Assembly (NCBI RefSeq): GCF_000377565.1
Contig: NZ_KB898374.1
Span: forward strand, 1 to 64,000
Origin: Rhizobium sp. 2MFCol3.1
Lineage (GTDB): Bacteria; Pseudomonadota; Alphaproteobacteria; Rhizobiales; Rhizobiaceae
Direction of reading: 5' to 3'
DNA length: 64,000 nt
The notes beneath the pieces were generated by a model, which made no database searches, was not told the origin of the DNA, and saw only the letters and a list, made by a program, of their open reading frames with translations. Position numbers and translations under genes: made by a program. Within the stretch, counting starts at the first letter, position 1. Every line of letters begins with the position of its first letter. This document shows positions 1-8,229 of this stretch, one piece after another.

Positions 1-16
1 ACGATCCGACAACCAG

Positions 17-46
17 CTGCCGGGCGGGTGGCCACCCGCCCGGCAG
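17..46. repeat. Perfect 30-bp GC-rich palindrome
   Basis: Each 15-base half is the exact reverse complement of the other. It lies downstream of the TRAP binding-protein gene, which is transcribed leftward and probably continues into permease genes beyond the window edge. There is no T-run on either side, so it is not a standard terminator. It could be an intercistronic mRNA-stabilising hairpin or part of the neighbouring repeat. Confidence 0.6.
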
Positions 47-75
47 AAACAACTATCTCATATTTTGATCATCCA

Positions 76-130
76 AGAAGGTGCCGGCAGGCGGATGAGG
101 GGGCCACACGGTACACCGCCAGCCCCCTCA
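76..130. repeat. Solo arm of a RIME-like repeat
   Basis: Positions 76-106 match one arm of the elements at 20431, 36881 and 38317 (core GCCGGCAGGCGGATGAGGGG). A 9-bp inverted pair, TGAGGGGGC at 96-104 and GCCCCCTCA at 122-130, closes the fragment. Only part of the full element is present. The name RIME-like rests on recall of rhizobial intergenic mosaic elements, not on a database match. Confidence 0.55.
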
Positions 131-147
131 AATTCACAGCAAAACCC

Positions 148-1254
148 TCAGATCTTCCCAGCCCGCTGCTGGATCATCATGAACGTGTCGAACGTATATT
201 CCGACAGCTGCATCCACAGATACGCATCGCGCTTGAACGCCGTCTGGTCCTCGTAGATCTTCTTGAAATAAGGATTGGACGCCGAAATCTCCGCATAGAT
301 CCCGAGCGACGCCTGGAAGCAGGCTTCCATGATCTCCTGGCTGAAGGGACGCAGCGTCGCGCCCTCGGAGACCAGCTGCTTCAGCGCCGGCGGGTTCTTC
401 ATGTCGTACTTCGCCATCATGTTGGTATTGGCAAAGGCGCAGGCATCGGTGAGTGCCGCCTGATAGTGCTTCGGCAGGCTGTTCCATTTTTCCAGGTTGA
501 AGAATGCATGCACCGTGGGGCCACCCTCCCACCAGCCGGGATAGTAGTAATACTTGGCGACCTTGTGCAGGCCGAGCTTCAGGTCGTCGTATGGGCCGAC
601 GAACTCGGAAGCGTCGATCGTGCCCTTTTCCAGCGCCGGATAGATATCGCCGCCGGCGATCTGCTGCGGGATGACGCCGAGCTTGCTGATCACCTGGCCG
701 GCGAGGCCCGCGATGCGCATCTTTACGCCCTTCAGATCATCCAGCGTGTTGATTTCCTTGCGGAACCATCCGCCCATCTGGGCGCCGGTATTGCCCGCCG
801 GCAGGCCGTAAATGCCCTGTGTGGCATAGAATTCGTTCATCAGCGTGTTGCCGTTGCCCTCGTAGAACCAGGCATTGGTGAGGCGCCCGTTGAGGCCAAA
901 GGGAATGGCGGTGCCGATCGCGTAGGTCGGGTCCTTGCCGACGAAGTAATAGGAGCAGGTGTGCGCCGCTTCCACCGTTCCGGCGCTGACGGCATCGGCC
1001 GCCTGCAGGCCGGGAATGATCTCGCCGGCGGCAAAGGGCTGGATGGTGAAGTTGCCGTCGGTCGATGCGGCCAGATGCTTGGCGATATCGTCGGCCGCGC
1101 CATAGATCGTGTCCAGGCTCTTCGGAAACGACGATGTCATGCGCCAGGCGATCTTCGGATTTTCCTGGGCGATGGCGGGGGCCGCCAGAGCCGAGGCAGC
1201 AACGGCGCCGACGCCCGCTGTTCCTGCCTTCTTGAAGAATGAACGACGATCCAT
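148..1254 (-). CDS. TRAP transporter substrate-binding protein (DctP/TakP-like), Tat-exported
   Basis: Periplasmic binding protein of a TRAP importer, 368 aa. The N-terminus MDRRSFFKKAG followed by an Ala-rich stretch ending APAIAQ is a twin-arginine signal peptide. This fixes the start at 1254, where GGGAGG lies just upstream; a longer ORF to 1371 lacks such support. The mature part (WRMTSSFPKSLDTIYGAA, then GLAGQVISKLGVIPQQ and EGGPTVHAFFN) resembles TakP-type proteins that bind 2-oxo acids or related organic acids. The membrane subunits are not in the window and probably lie to the left on the same strand. The ligand is inferred only from family resemblance. Confidence 0.9.
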   Translation of the reverse strand: MDRRSFFKKAGTAGVGAVAASALAAPAIAQENPKIAWRMTSSFPKSLDTIYGAADDIAKHLAASTDGNFTIQPFAAGEIIPGLQAADAVSAGTVEAAHTCSYYFVGKDPTYAIGTAIPFGLNGRLTNAWFYEGNGNTLMNEFYATQGIYGLPAGNTGAQMGGWFRKEINTLDDLKGVKMRIAGLAGQVISKLGVIPQQIAGGDIYPALEKGTIDASEFVGPYDDLKLGLHKVAKYYYYPGWWEGGPTVHAFFNLEKWNSLPKHYQAALTDACAFANTNMMAKYDMKNPPALKQLVSEGATLRPFSQEIMEACFQASLGIYAEISASNPYFKKIYEDQTAFKRDAYLWMQLSEYTFDTFMMIQQRAGKI

Positions 1255-1544
1255 CAAAAACCTCCCATTGTTGGTTCTGCGGGGCCAAACTCTCCCCACC
1301 CGCGGAACGAGGGAAGCTAAGCATGCGGACGCAGGTGATTCAAGCGCCGGCCTATTAGTCTTTGGGATCACGACACCAATATGGCGAGTACGGCATTTCG
1401 ATCGGAATCAGCGGCTTAGTCGTCTCGTCGCGCCGCCGCCACATGGCCTTGCCGCAATTTGGCCGGGCACATCAGGCACACGTTGACAGGAAAGCCGTTC
1501 TGGTTTCTCTCATTGGCAAGAGATGATCGCCCTCAGGATAGACA

Positions 1545-2324
1545 ATGACCAAGCCCATCGTCGCCGTTCCCGCCGATATCCGCAGCTTTGACGGCGCCAC
1601 CTGGCATGCCGTGCAGCACCAATATGTCCGCGCCGCGCTGAATGCCTCCGGCGTCATGGCCTTCATCATCCCGGCCTTCGAGGAAGGCTACGACATCGAC
1701 GCCATTCTCGACCGTGTCGACGGCGTCCTCGTGTCGGGCTCGGCCAGCAACGTCCACCCCGCGCGTTACGGCAAGGAAGCGACCGAAGCCGACGGCCCCT
1801 TCGACCCCGCCCGCGACGCCACCTCGCTGCCGCTCATCCGCCGCGCCATCGACCGCGCCATCCCGCTGCTCGCCATCTGCCGCGGCATCCAGGAACTGAA
1901 CGTCGCGCTCGGCGGCACGCTCGCCAGCGAGATCCAGGACCAGCCCGGCATCTGGGACCACCGCAAACCCGATAATGTCGATCGCGACGGCATGTACGCC
2001 ATCCGCCAGAACGTGATCGTCAGGGAGGGTTCCTGCATCGCGGGCATCGTCGGCGCCGGCGAGATCAAGGTGAACTCGCTGCACCGCCAGGCGATCGCCG
2101 AGACAGCGCCGCGCCTTACGGTCGAAGCGGTCGCCGAGGACGGCACGGTCGAGGCCGTCTCCGTCATCGACGCCAAGGCCTTTGCCGTCGGCGTGCAGTG
2201 GCATCCCGAATACTGGGCCGAGACCGACAAGCCCTCCAACCAGCTCTTCACCGCCTTCGGCGACGCCGTCCGCGACTATGCCGCGACCAAGCTGCCGGCC
2301 AAGGCTACGAAGGTGGTGGCGTAG
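1545..2324 (+). CDS. Gamma-glutamyl-gamma-aminobutyrate hydrolase family protein (class I glutamine amidotransferase-like, C26)
   Basis: Cytosolic hydrolase, 259 aa, of the PuuD-like peptidase C26 family. Family members cleave gamma-glutamyl amides, for example in putrescine degradation. The nucleophile elbow is LLAICRGIQELN (Cys near residue 115) and the catalytic His-Glu pair is in QWHPEYWAE near the C-terminus. The gene stands alone between the TRAP gene and a cyclase, without other putrescine-catabolic genes, so the exact substrate is open. The ATG start is the first in frame and the family-typical MTKPIVAVPAD start follows directly. Confidence 0.85.
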   Translation: MTKPIVAVPADIRSFDGATWHAVQHQYVRAALNASGVMAFIIPAFEEGYDIDAILDRVDGVLVSGSASNVHPARYGKEATEADGPFDPARDATSLPLIRRAIDRAIPLLAICRGIQELNVALGGTLASEIQDQPGIWDHRKPDNVDRDGMYAIRQNVIVREGSCIAGIVGAGEIKVNSLHRQAIAETAPRLTVEAVAEDGTVEAVSVIDAKAFAVGVQWHPEYWAETDKPSNQLFTAFGDAVRDYAATKLPAKATKVVA

Positions 2325-2350
2325 GCGAAGACTTACGTCTTTGCTTTATC

Positions 2351-2395
2351 GCATGTCGTCGCCGCAAAACCGCTACACACTTTTGCGCGACATGC
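2351..2395. repeat. RPE-like Rhizobiales palindromic element
   Basis: A 45-bp imperfect inverted repeat with ends GCATGTCG and CGACATGC and inner arms CGCAAAA and TTTTGCG. It lies between two convergent genes, immediately after the cyclase stop codon. Its layout fits the short palindromic elements common in Rhizobiales. It may also act as a weak transcription or mRNA-end signal. Confidence 0.7.
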
Positions 2396-2396
2396 T

Positions 2397-3389
2397 TTAG
2401 CCCCGCCGCGCCCAGCGCAGACCAGCCACCACGGCGATGGCAAGAAGAGGCCAGATTGCCCAGAAGTTGCCGTGCCAGGAGAGAAGGTTGATGCCGATCA
2501 GCCCGAGCGCCGAGACGGCAAGCGCCACAAGCCGCGCATCGTAGCGCTGCTGCAGATGCGCCCAGCGCATCGCCGCGACATAGGCCAGCGCCAAGAGCGG
2601 CCACGCCGCCCAGAAGACCCCGTGCCATGTCAGCGTGTTGATGACGACGAGCGCTGCGGCGATCACGCCGAGCACCTCAAGGTTCCGCCGCTGATCCGGC
2701 GATTGCCCCGCGTTCTGGCCTGACAACACGCCGGCCAAGAGCCCCCGTCGCCTACCTGATAACGGCCCCGGCCCCGTCGATTGAGCCGCAGCGCCCGACG
2801 GCATCCCGGCGGCACGCGTAGGCCCCGCCGTCGGCGGCGCCGCGTCGCCAGCACCTTCGCCGATTCTGACGGCATAGCTCGGCACCGCCTCGGCCACGTT
2901 CTTCACGTTCAGCGGCCCGAGGAAATCGAACCCGACCGCCACCTTGTTGCGCACCTGATCGTAAACCGTGTTCGAGATCACCACGCCGCCGGCCGGCGCC
3001 TGCGCCTGTAGCCGTGCGGCGATGTTGACGCCATCGCCATAAATATCGCTGCCCTCGACGATCACGTCGCCAAGATTGATGCCGATGCGAAACAGCATGC
3101 GGCCATCGGCGGGCCGAGCGGCATTCAGCCCCGCGAGTTCGTTCTGCACGTCGACGGCGGCGCGCACCGCCTCGACCACGCTTGGAAACTCGGCGATCAG
3201 CCCGTCGCCCCAGGTATTCACCACCCGTCCGCCATGCGACTCAATCAACCTGGACATCCGGTCGCGATACCGCTTCAGCGTCTCGAGCGTCCCCTCCTCG
3301 TCGACGCCCATCAGCCGCGTATAGTCCTGCACATCCGCTGAAAAGATCGTCGTCAGCTTGCGCTGCGTCTCACTCGAACTATCCGCCAC
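2397..3389 (-). CDS. Class III adenylate/guanylate cyclase domain protein with duplicated C-terminal two-helix membrane tail
   Basis: About 330 aa. The catalytic domain occupies roughly the first 190 residues: metal-binding Asp in TTIFSADVQDYTRLMG, GDG loop in VVNTWGDGLIAEF, second metal region RIGINLGDVIVEG, and the transition-state Asn/Arg in DGVNIAARLQ. Where many adenylate cyclases have Lys before the GDG loop (VVK..GDG) this protein has Asn, so nucleotide specificity is uncertain. The C-terminal part has two similar helical hairpins, each carrying a WHGxFWAxWPLLA motif. A GTG start at 3389 is preferred because AGGGAG lies upstream; an ATG at 3407 is the alternative. Confidence 0.85.
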   Translation of the reverse strand: MADSSSETQRKLTTIFSADVQDYTRLMGVDEEGTLETLKRYRDRMSRLIESHGGRVVNTWGDGLIAEFPSVVEAVRAAVDVQNELAGLNAARPADGRMLFRIGINLGDVIVEGSDIYGDGVNIAARLQAQAPAGGVVISNTVYDQVRNKVAVGFDFLGPLNVKNVAEAVPSYAVRIGEGAGDAAPPTAGPTRAAGMPSGAAAQSTGPGPLSGRRRGLLAGVLSGQNAGQSPDQRRNLEVLGVIAAALVVINTLTWHGVFWAAWPLLALAYVAAMRWAHLQQRYDARLVALAVSALGLIGINLLSWHGNFWAIWPLLAIAVVAGLRWARRG

Positions 3390-3542
3390 CTCGGCTCCCT
3401 CTCGCATGAGCTCGTGCGTTGCATCCTAGCGCTGCATCTTACACACCATGGCAAGCCGGAGGCAAACGCGCTCGGAGCCCATTCTTGATGCGCTTGGTGA
3501 ACGACCGAGGCGAGCGTTGTGCGCAAACGGCAACCCCAAACT

Positions 3543-3685
3543 CCCTCATCCTCACCCTTGTGGTGGGGATCCAGCCACGGCGCGTCTGCGCCGTGAATAG
3601 CCAACCCATGCCGTGTCAGAAAAAGAGTCTCTCGCCGCGCGGACGCGCGTCGGATGGATTCCCGCCACAAGGGCGAGAATGAGGG
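3543..3685. repeat. Intergenic inverted-repeat element, 31-bp imperfect termini
   Basis: This fills most of the gene-free stretch between the cyclase and the hydroxyacid dehydrogenase. The arms at 3543-3573 and 3655-3685 match at 27 of 31 positions when one is reverse-complemented (start CCCTCATCCTCACCCTTGTG). An inner hairpin CACGGCGCGTCTGCGCCGTG lies near the left arm. It encodes nothing convincing and resembles non-autonomous rhizobial intergenic repeats. Confidence 0.65.
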
Positions 3686-3729
3686 CAGAGAGGGTGAGCG
3701 GGCTCGCAGGAAGCACCGCCCAAAACCCA

Positions 3730-4677
3730 TCACCCCTTGACGGGCGTCTCGGCCACCGGCGTCAGCGGCTTGCGCGCATCGAACCACCCAACCAGATTGT
3801 CGACCACCAGATCGGCCATCGCATTGCGGGTCGGAACCGAGCCCGAGGCGATGTGCGGCAACAGCACGGCGTTGGGGAGTGCCATCAGCGCCTCCGGCAC
3901 CGTCGGTTCGTCATAAAACACGTCGAGACCGGCAGCACCCAAGGCACCCGAGGACAGCGCCTCGATCAGCGCATCTTCATCGACGGTCCAGCCGCGCCCG
4001 ACATTGATGAACACGCCATCCGGCCCGAGCGCCTTCAGGATATCGGCATTGACGGTCTTGTGCGTCTGCGGCGTCTTCGGGACGATCGCGATCATTGTAT
4101 CGACGGCTTCGGCGAGACCTTCCAGCGTCGGATAGTGGTCATAAGGCAGCGCCTCGTTGCGCGAGCGGGTGTGGTAGCTGATCTTGACCTTGAACGGTTC
4201 CAGCCGCTTGGCGATCTCCTGGCCGATGCGGCCAAGGCCGTAGAAGCCGACATGGCGGCCCTTGAGCGAGAAGCGCGACAGCGGATAGCTCTGCCCCGGC
4301 TTCCAGTTGCCGGCGCGCAGCCAGTTCTCGGCGCGCGGAAATTCGCGGATGGTGTTGAGCAGCAGCCCGATCGCCGTGTCGGCCACTTCGTCGTTGAGGA
4401 CGTCAGGGGTGTTGGTGACCACCACGCCCTTGGTCGCGGCATGCTTGGCATCGACGCTGTCATAGCCGACGCCGAAGCTGGAGATCAGCTCCAGATTGGG
4501 CAGCGCATCGATATCGGCGGCGGAGAAGGTGCCGGATACGGCGACACCGCGAATACGGCCTGCGGTCTCGGCGTCGAGCGACTTGGCGTCAGCCTCGATG
4601 ACGTCAAAACCTTGCTTCAGGCGCGCCAGAACGCGCTCGTGCATTTTCCCCGGAACGAGAACAGCGGTACGGGACAT
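3730..4677 (-). CDS. D-isomer-specific 2-hydroxyacid dehydrogenase (glyoxylate/hydroxypyruvate reductase-like)
   Basis: NAD(P)-dependent reductase of 2-oxo acids to D-2-hydroxy acids, 315 aa, the usual length. The nucleotide-binding loop is GLGRIGQEIAKRL. The catalytic triad is seen as Arg in INVGRGWTVDE, Glu in DVFYDEPTVPE and His in LLPHIASGS. It is encoded 57 bp downstream of a LacI regulator on the same strand, so the two are probably co-transcribed and the regulator may sense a related sugar acid. Substrate choice (glyoxylate, hydroxypyruvate or another 2-oxo acid) cannot be read from the sequence. Confidence 0.9.
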   Translation of the reverse strand: MSRTAVLVPGKMHERVLARLKQGFDVIEADAKSLDAETAGRIRGVAVSGTFSAADIDALPNLELISSFGVGYDSVDAKHAATKGVVVTNTPDVLNDEVADTAIGLLLNTIREFPRAENWLRAGNWKPGQSYPLSRFSLKGRHVGFYGLGRIGQEIAKRLEPFKVKISYHTRSRNEALPYDHYPTLEGLAEAVDTMIAIVPKTPQTHKTVNADILKALGPDGVFINVGRGWTVDEDALIEALSSGALGAAGLDVFYDEPTVPEALMALPNAVLLPHIASGSVPTRNAMADLVVDNLVGWFDARKPLTPVAETPVKG

Positions 4678-4734
4678 GGCTTTTCCTCTTCGATTTGTCG
4701 CGCGCCCTTGATGACTTGGGATAGAGGGCGGGGA

Positions 4735-5757
4735 TTATGACCGGGGCCGGAAGGGGCTGGTCGATTGGCGGATGCGCATCTCGGGCTTGATGAGATGGAT
4801 GCCGTCGGGTTCGTGGCTGCCGGCGAGGCGATCGAGCAGCGCGCGGGCGGCGAGCCGGCCGACTTCGGCCTGGCCGTTCCACACGGTTGTCAGCGCCGGC
4901 ATCGAGATCGACGCCTCCTCAAGATCGTCATAGCCGGTAACGGAAATATCGGTGCCGGGCACCAGGCCGGCGCGGGCGATGCCGTTCATCAGGCCGATGG
5001 CGACGAGATCGTTCCAGCAGACGGCGGCCGTCGGCTTCTGCGGCAGAGACAGGAAGTGCACCGCCGCCTCGAAGCCGCCCTGCATCGAGCGGGGGCCTGG
5101 AATGCGCAGGCCCGGATCGACCTCGATCTCCGCCTTGCGCAGCGCGTTCACATAACCCTGGTAGCGGTCGCGGCCGGTGGACGTCTGGTCGGTGCCGCCG
5201 ATCATGGCGATCGAGCGGTGGCCGAGGCCGATCAGATGATTGGTGGCAAGCGAGATGCCGTAGCTGTCGTCGCCGCGATAGGTCGGCAGCTCCGATCCGT
5301 CCATGGAGCGGGCAACGAGAATGGCCGGCATGCCGTTATCCTCGGCAAGCTGCATGTCCTCCGGCGGCGTGCCGATCGCCGGCGACATGATGACGCCATC
5401 GCCGCCGAGCTGCAGCAGCGTCTCGATGAAGGTGCGCTGCTTTTCGACGGAATCGTAGTGGTTGGAGAGAATGAAGGTGTGCCGGCTGCGGTCGAGCTCG
5501 CTTTCGATCGCCTTCAGGATTTCCCCGTAGAACGGGTTCATGATGTCGTGCACGACAACGCCGATGATGCCCGAGCGCGAGGTGCGCAGGCTGGCCGCGC
5601 GGCGATTGTAGATATAGCCGAGCGCGCGCGCCTGTTCCTTGATCTTGTCGCGGGTGGCGCCGGCGACCAGCGGGCTGTCGCGAAGCGCCAGGGATACGGT
5701 TGCGGTGGAAATGCCGAGCGTTTCGGCGATCGTCGAAAGCTTGATCTTCTGCGCCAC
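4735..5757 (-). CDS. LacI family transcriptional regulator
   Basis: DNA-binding sugar-responsive regulator, 340 aa. The N-terminal helix-turn-helix and hinge are read in LSTIAETLGISTATVSLALR and the following GYIYNRRAASLRT. A periplasmic-binding-protein-like ligand domain follows, with GVVVHDIMNPFYGEI at its start and SVTGYDDLEEASIS near the end. The start is GTG, supported by GGGAGG four bases upstream. It precedes the hydroxyacid dehydrogenase gene on the same strand and may control it. The effector is unknown. Confidence 0.9.
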   Translation of the reverse strand: MAQKIKLSTIAETLGISTATVSLALRDSPLVAGATRDKIKEQARALGYIYNRRAASLRTSRSGIIGVVVHDIMNPFYGEILKAIESELDRSRHTFILSNHYDSVEKQRTFIETLLQLGGDGVIMSPAIGTPPEDMQLAEDNGMPAILVARSMDGSELPTYRGDDSYGISLATNHLIGLGHRSIAMIGGTDQTSTGRDRYQGYVNALRKAEIEVDPGLRIPGPRSMQGGFEAAVHFLSLPQKPTAAVCWNDLVAIGLMNGIARAGLVPGTDISVTGYDDLEEASISMPALTTVWNGQAEVGRLAARALLDRLAGSHEPDGIHLIKPEMRIRQSTSPFRPRS

Positions 5758-5841
5758 TGTGCCTCCCGGATCGCGCGGAAGGACTGTGACGCGCGATGAA
5801 CATATGCACCCGGCCAGCTGTGAGCCGAGCGTCCTTAAAAT

Positions 5842-5861
5842 GTTTAATTAAAAGATTAAAC
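5842..5861. promoter_or_regulatory. AT-rich inverted repeat, possible operator or weak hairpin
   Basis: GTTTAAT and ATTAAAC arms (7 bp) are separated by six bases. The site lies between the MarR-gene stop codon and the start of the LacI gene, about 85-105 bases upstream of the latter. It could be an operator of either regulator or a weak transcript-end hairpin. It lacks the central CG typical of LacI operators. Confidence 0.3.
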
Positions 5862-5893
5862 CGGAGCAGGCAATTTCTAATTTCACAAAACCG

Positions 5894-6406
5894 TCAGATT
5901 TCATCCGGCTCGTCGAGCACGATGGCATCGGCCTGCAGATTGCCGTCGATCGCCTTCAGAAGCCGCACCAGATTGCGGATTTCCTTCTCGGAAAAATCGA
6001 GCGTCGCCAGCCGGTCGCAGGCTGTCGCGGCCTGCTCGATGGCCGCAACGCTGCCGCGGCCGAGATCGGTGAGATAGACCTTGGTAAGGCGCGCGTCGTC
6101 GGCATCTGCCTTGCGCTCGAGAAAGCCCTGCGCCTCCATGCGACCGATCGTGCGCGTCATGGTCGGCGCCTTGACGCCAAGCTTGTGCGCCAGCGCCCCT
6201 GCCGTCATGCCGTCGCTTTCGGCGAGCGACGTGATGACGCCATCCTGCCCGGCATAGAGCCCGCTCTCCAGGAGGTTGCGGGAGAGCACGGTGCGCATGG
6301 AGCGGGCGGCCTGCGTCAAAGCCGGCGAAAGATCGACCACCGTATACTCGGTCTGGTCCTTCTTCTTCGACTTCTGCTTCTTGCCGTCCTTGTGCTTCTT
6401 ACCCAT
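5894..6406 (-). CDS. MarR family transcriptional regulator
   Basis: Winged-helix regulator, 170 aa from the ATG at 6406. A very basic N-terminal tail (GKKHKDGKKQKSKKK) precedes the conserved fold. The DNA-binding part includes SLAESDGMTAGALAHKLG, then APTMTRTIGRMEAQGFLERK and the wing DDARLTKVYLTDLG. It is transcribed divergently from the creatininase-family gene, with a palindrome in the shared intergenic space, so it may regulate that gene and itself. A start at 6442 is possible, but the in-frame ATG at 6406 gives the more usual length. Confidence 0.85.
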   Translation of the reverse strand: MGKKHKDGKKQKSKKKDQTEYTVVDLSPALTQAARSMRTVLSRNLLESGLYAGQDGVITSLAESDGMTAGALAHKLGVKAPTMTRTIGRMEAQGFLERKADADDARLTKVYLTDLGRGSVAAIEQAATACDRLATLDFSEKEIRNLVRLLKAIDGNLQADAIVLDEPDEI

Positions 6407-6514
6407 TGCCGTCCCTTTGATCTTGCCGCGCCCTGCACCCAATTGAGGTTGTGAGGGACGGCAACAGTTTCATTTGGCGCCTAAGCCTTCCTCCAAATCC
6501 ATTTTGATTTAAAG

Positions 6515-6529
6515 GCTTATGCATTAAGC
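6515..6529. promoter_or_regulatory. Candidate MarR operator
   Basis: GCTTATGCATTAAGC has GCTTA/TAAGC arms around a palindromic ATGCAT core. It lies between the divergent MarR regulator and the creatininase-family gene. Short AT-rich palindromes in this position are typical for autoregulated MarR proteins. Assignment is by position only. Confidence 0.4.
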
Positions 6530-6591
6530 ATTGAGATCGTTGCGTTATGACATTGCGCATGATCTCGTCATAAACAAGAGGCCTTAGCCGG

Positions 6592-7383
6592 ATGAACGCG
6601 CCAGCGACCGAGTTCGACGACCACGATCCGCAATTTTCTGGTGCGGAGCGCGACCGGCACATCGTTGTCCTGCCGCTCGGCGCCCATGAACAACACGGCC
6701 CCCACCTTCCCTTCGATACCGACACGCTGATCGCCAACGGCATCGTTAGCAGGCTCAAAACCGCGCTTCCCAAGACGCTTCCGGTAACCTTCCTGCCGAC
6801 GGAATCAGTCGGCTACTCAATCGAGCATATGGATGTGACAGGAACGCAAACGCTGACCTATGGCGAGGCGATCGAGCGCTGGCTCGGCATCGCCGAGAAA
6901 CTGGCACGACAGGGCATCCGCAAATTCGTCATGCTCAACGCCCACGGCGGCAACTCGCCGCTGATGACTGTTGTCGCGACTGAAGCCCGCGTGCGCTTCA
7001 ACATGCTGGCCGTCGCCACCAGCTGGACCCGCTTCGGCCTGCCCGATGGGGTGATCTCGCCGGAAGAAAAGGCGATCGACATCCACGGCGGCGACATCGA
7101 GACCTCGGTGATGCTGGCGCTGCACCCGGACAAGGTGGACATGTCGAAAGCCGAAAACTTCCCCTCCCGCCAATCCGACCTCGCCGCCCGCTACAAGCAC
7201 CTTCGCGCCTACGGCCCTCACGCCTTCGGCTGGAAGATGTCCGACCTGAGCACCCAAGGCGTCGCCGGCAATGCCGCCAAGGCGACCGCCGAAAAAGGCG
7301 AGGCGCTGATCGCCCACGCGGTGAAGGGGCTGGTGGAATTGCTGGAGGATGTTGACGCGTTCGACGTGAGCACGCTGAGATAG
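6592..7383 (+). CDS. Creatininase family metal-dependent amidohydrolase
   Basis: 263 aa, matching the creatininase fold. The family includes creatinine amidohydrolase and enzymes that open cyclic amides in cofactor or pyrimidine pathways. Metal ligands are visible: Glu and His in LPLGAHEQHGPHLP, Asp in PFDTDTLIANG, His in LNAHGGNSPLM, and the later DIHGGDIETSVMLAL. The ATG start gives a short leader before the core. It is divergent from a MarR gene and has no catabolic partners nearby, so the substrate is not known. Confidence 0.85.
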   Translation: MNAPATEFDDHDPQFSGAERDRHIVVLPLGAHEQHGPHLPFDTDTLIANGIVSRLKTALPKTLPVTFLPTESVGYSIEHMDVTGTQTLTYGEAIERWLGIAEKLARQGIRKFVMLNAHGGNSPLMTVVATEARVRFNMLAVATSWTRFGLPDGVISPEEKAIDIHGGDIETSVMLALHPDKVDMSKAENFPSRQSDLAARYKHLRAYGPHAFGWKMSDLSTQGVAGNAAKATAEKGEALIAHAVKGLVELLEDVDAFDVSTLR

Positions 7384-7391
7384 CGGGCCGC

Positions 7392-7430
7392 TTGTATCGG
7401 CCGGTGCTTTTCATCATATTGATTGCAATC
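7392..7430 (+). promoter_or_regulatory. Predicted promoter and operator of the VapBC-type operon
   Basis: TTGTAT at 7392-7397 and CATATT at 7415-7420 are spaced by 17 bases. A perfect palindrome GATTGCAATC at 7421-7430 abuts the -10 element. Its position between promoter and antitoxin gene suits autorepression by the toxin-antitoxin complex. Confidence 0.4.
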
Positions 7431-7455
7431 GCAGTGGCTGACACAGGAGGCCCGC

Positions 7456-7716
7456 ATGCGCATTTCAGTGAAAGAGGCTGAAGGACAGCTGACCGAACTG
7501 GTCCGCCTTGCCAATCAGGGCGAAGAGATCGTGTTGACGCAGGATGGCCGGCCTAGCGCGCGTATAACACCGTTGAAAAAGCCCCTGAGCGCAGAAGAGA
7601 AGTCACGAATCTTCAATGAGGTCAGGGAGCGCGTCAGAAAGATGGATCTTCCACCGGGTCCCGACGCCGCTCACAGCCAGGACTTTCTGTATGACGAGTA
7701 CGGTCTGCCAAAGTGA
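7456..7716 (+). CDS. Type II antitoxin, Phd/YefM-like (VapB role)
   Basis: 86 aa. The N-terminus MRISVKEAEGQLTELVRLAN and EEIVLTQDGRPSARITPL are hallmarks of the Phd/YefM antitoxin fold, a dimeric DNA-binding domain. The C-terminal tail (EVRERVRKMDLPPGPDAAHSQ onward) would wrap the toxin. The ATG at 7456 follows AGGAGG; an upstream in-frame ATG at 7423 has no such site. The stop codon overlaps the toxin GTG by four bases, indicating translational coupling. Confidence 0.9.
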   Translation: MRISVKEAEGQLTELVRLANQGEEIVLTQDGRPSARITPLKKPLSAEEKSRIFNEVRERVRKMDLPPGPDAAHSQDFLYDEYGLPK

Positions 7717-8111
7717 TTGTGGTCGACACATCAGCACTCATGGCCTTCATCGCGAGCGAGCCCGCAGCAGAACAATGCCAGGCTATCTTGGAGCGAGAGC
7801 GGGAAATACTGATGTCAGCGGCAACCGTGACGGAGGCGCTGATCGTGGCTGAAGGCCGAGGCATCTCAGCCGATATGCGCTATATCATCGAGACATCAGT
7901 CACTGAGATCGTGGAGCTGACATCAATCCGCGCCGAACTTGCAGCGGACGCCTATCGCTCGTGGGGAAAGGGCTTTCACCCGGCCCATCTTAACTTCGGC
8001 GATTGCTTCTCTTATGCCACCGCCAGGGAGTTCGATTGCCCGCTGCTCTACATCGGCAACGACTTCTCGAAGACCGACGTGAAATCGGCAATTCCGCGCG
8101 GCACATCCTAA
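7713..8111 (+). CDS. vapC: PIN-domain ribonuclease toxin (VapC family)
   Basis: 132 aa. Family members cut RNA, often tRNA or rRNA loops. The acidic active site of the PIN fold is visible: Asp in VVDTSALMAFIASE, Glu in TVTEALIVAEG, and the paired acidic region NFGDCFSYATA. The GTG start overlaps the antitoxin stop. The antitoxin is Phd/YefM-like rather than AbrB-like VapB, a common mixed pairing. Acidic residues appear intact, so the toxin is probably active. Confidence 0.9.
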   Translation: MIVVDTSALMAFIASEPAAEQCQAILEREREILMSAATVTEALIVAEGRGISADMRYIIETSVTEIVELTSIRAELAADAYRSWGKGFHPAHLNFGDCFSYATAREFDCPLLYIGNDFSKTDVKSAIPRGTS

Positions 8112-8112
8112 T

Positions 8113-8125
8113 GTGATCTTATAAC
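8113..8125. promoter_or_regulatory. Candidate Zur box upstream of the CobW-WD40 operon
   Basis: GTGATCTTATAAC matches GTTATANTATAAC, the core I recall for alphaproteobacterial Zur sites, at all but two positions. The flanks AT...AT extend the dyad. It lies about 105 bases before the CobW-type gene. Zur repression of COG0523 GTPases when zinc is sufficient is known in related bacteria; application here is inference. Confidence 0.55.
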
Positions 8126-8229
8126 ATACGAATCCCTTTGAACTGCCGCGCCGCACCCCTTATATGAGACGACGAATTTGAAAGGCCCGGGAGAAAAACC
8201 CGAGCAAGCCCCCACCTATCGAGGTTCTC

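Noticed and set aside
28..1242. Long plus-strand frame of about 400 codons opposite the TRAP gene
   Set aside because: It is the antisense shadow of a well-supported GC-rich gene; it lacks domains and a ribosome-binding site. The same applies to other long frames opposite known genes, such as 3613-4740, 15338-16747, 30815-32794, 53020-54579, 54387-56501 and 58222-60135.
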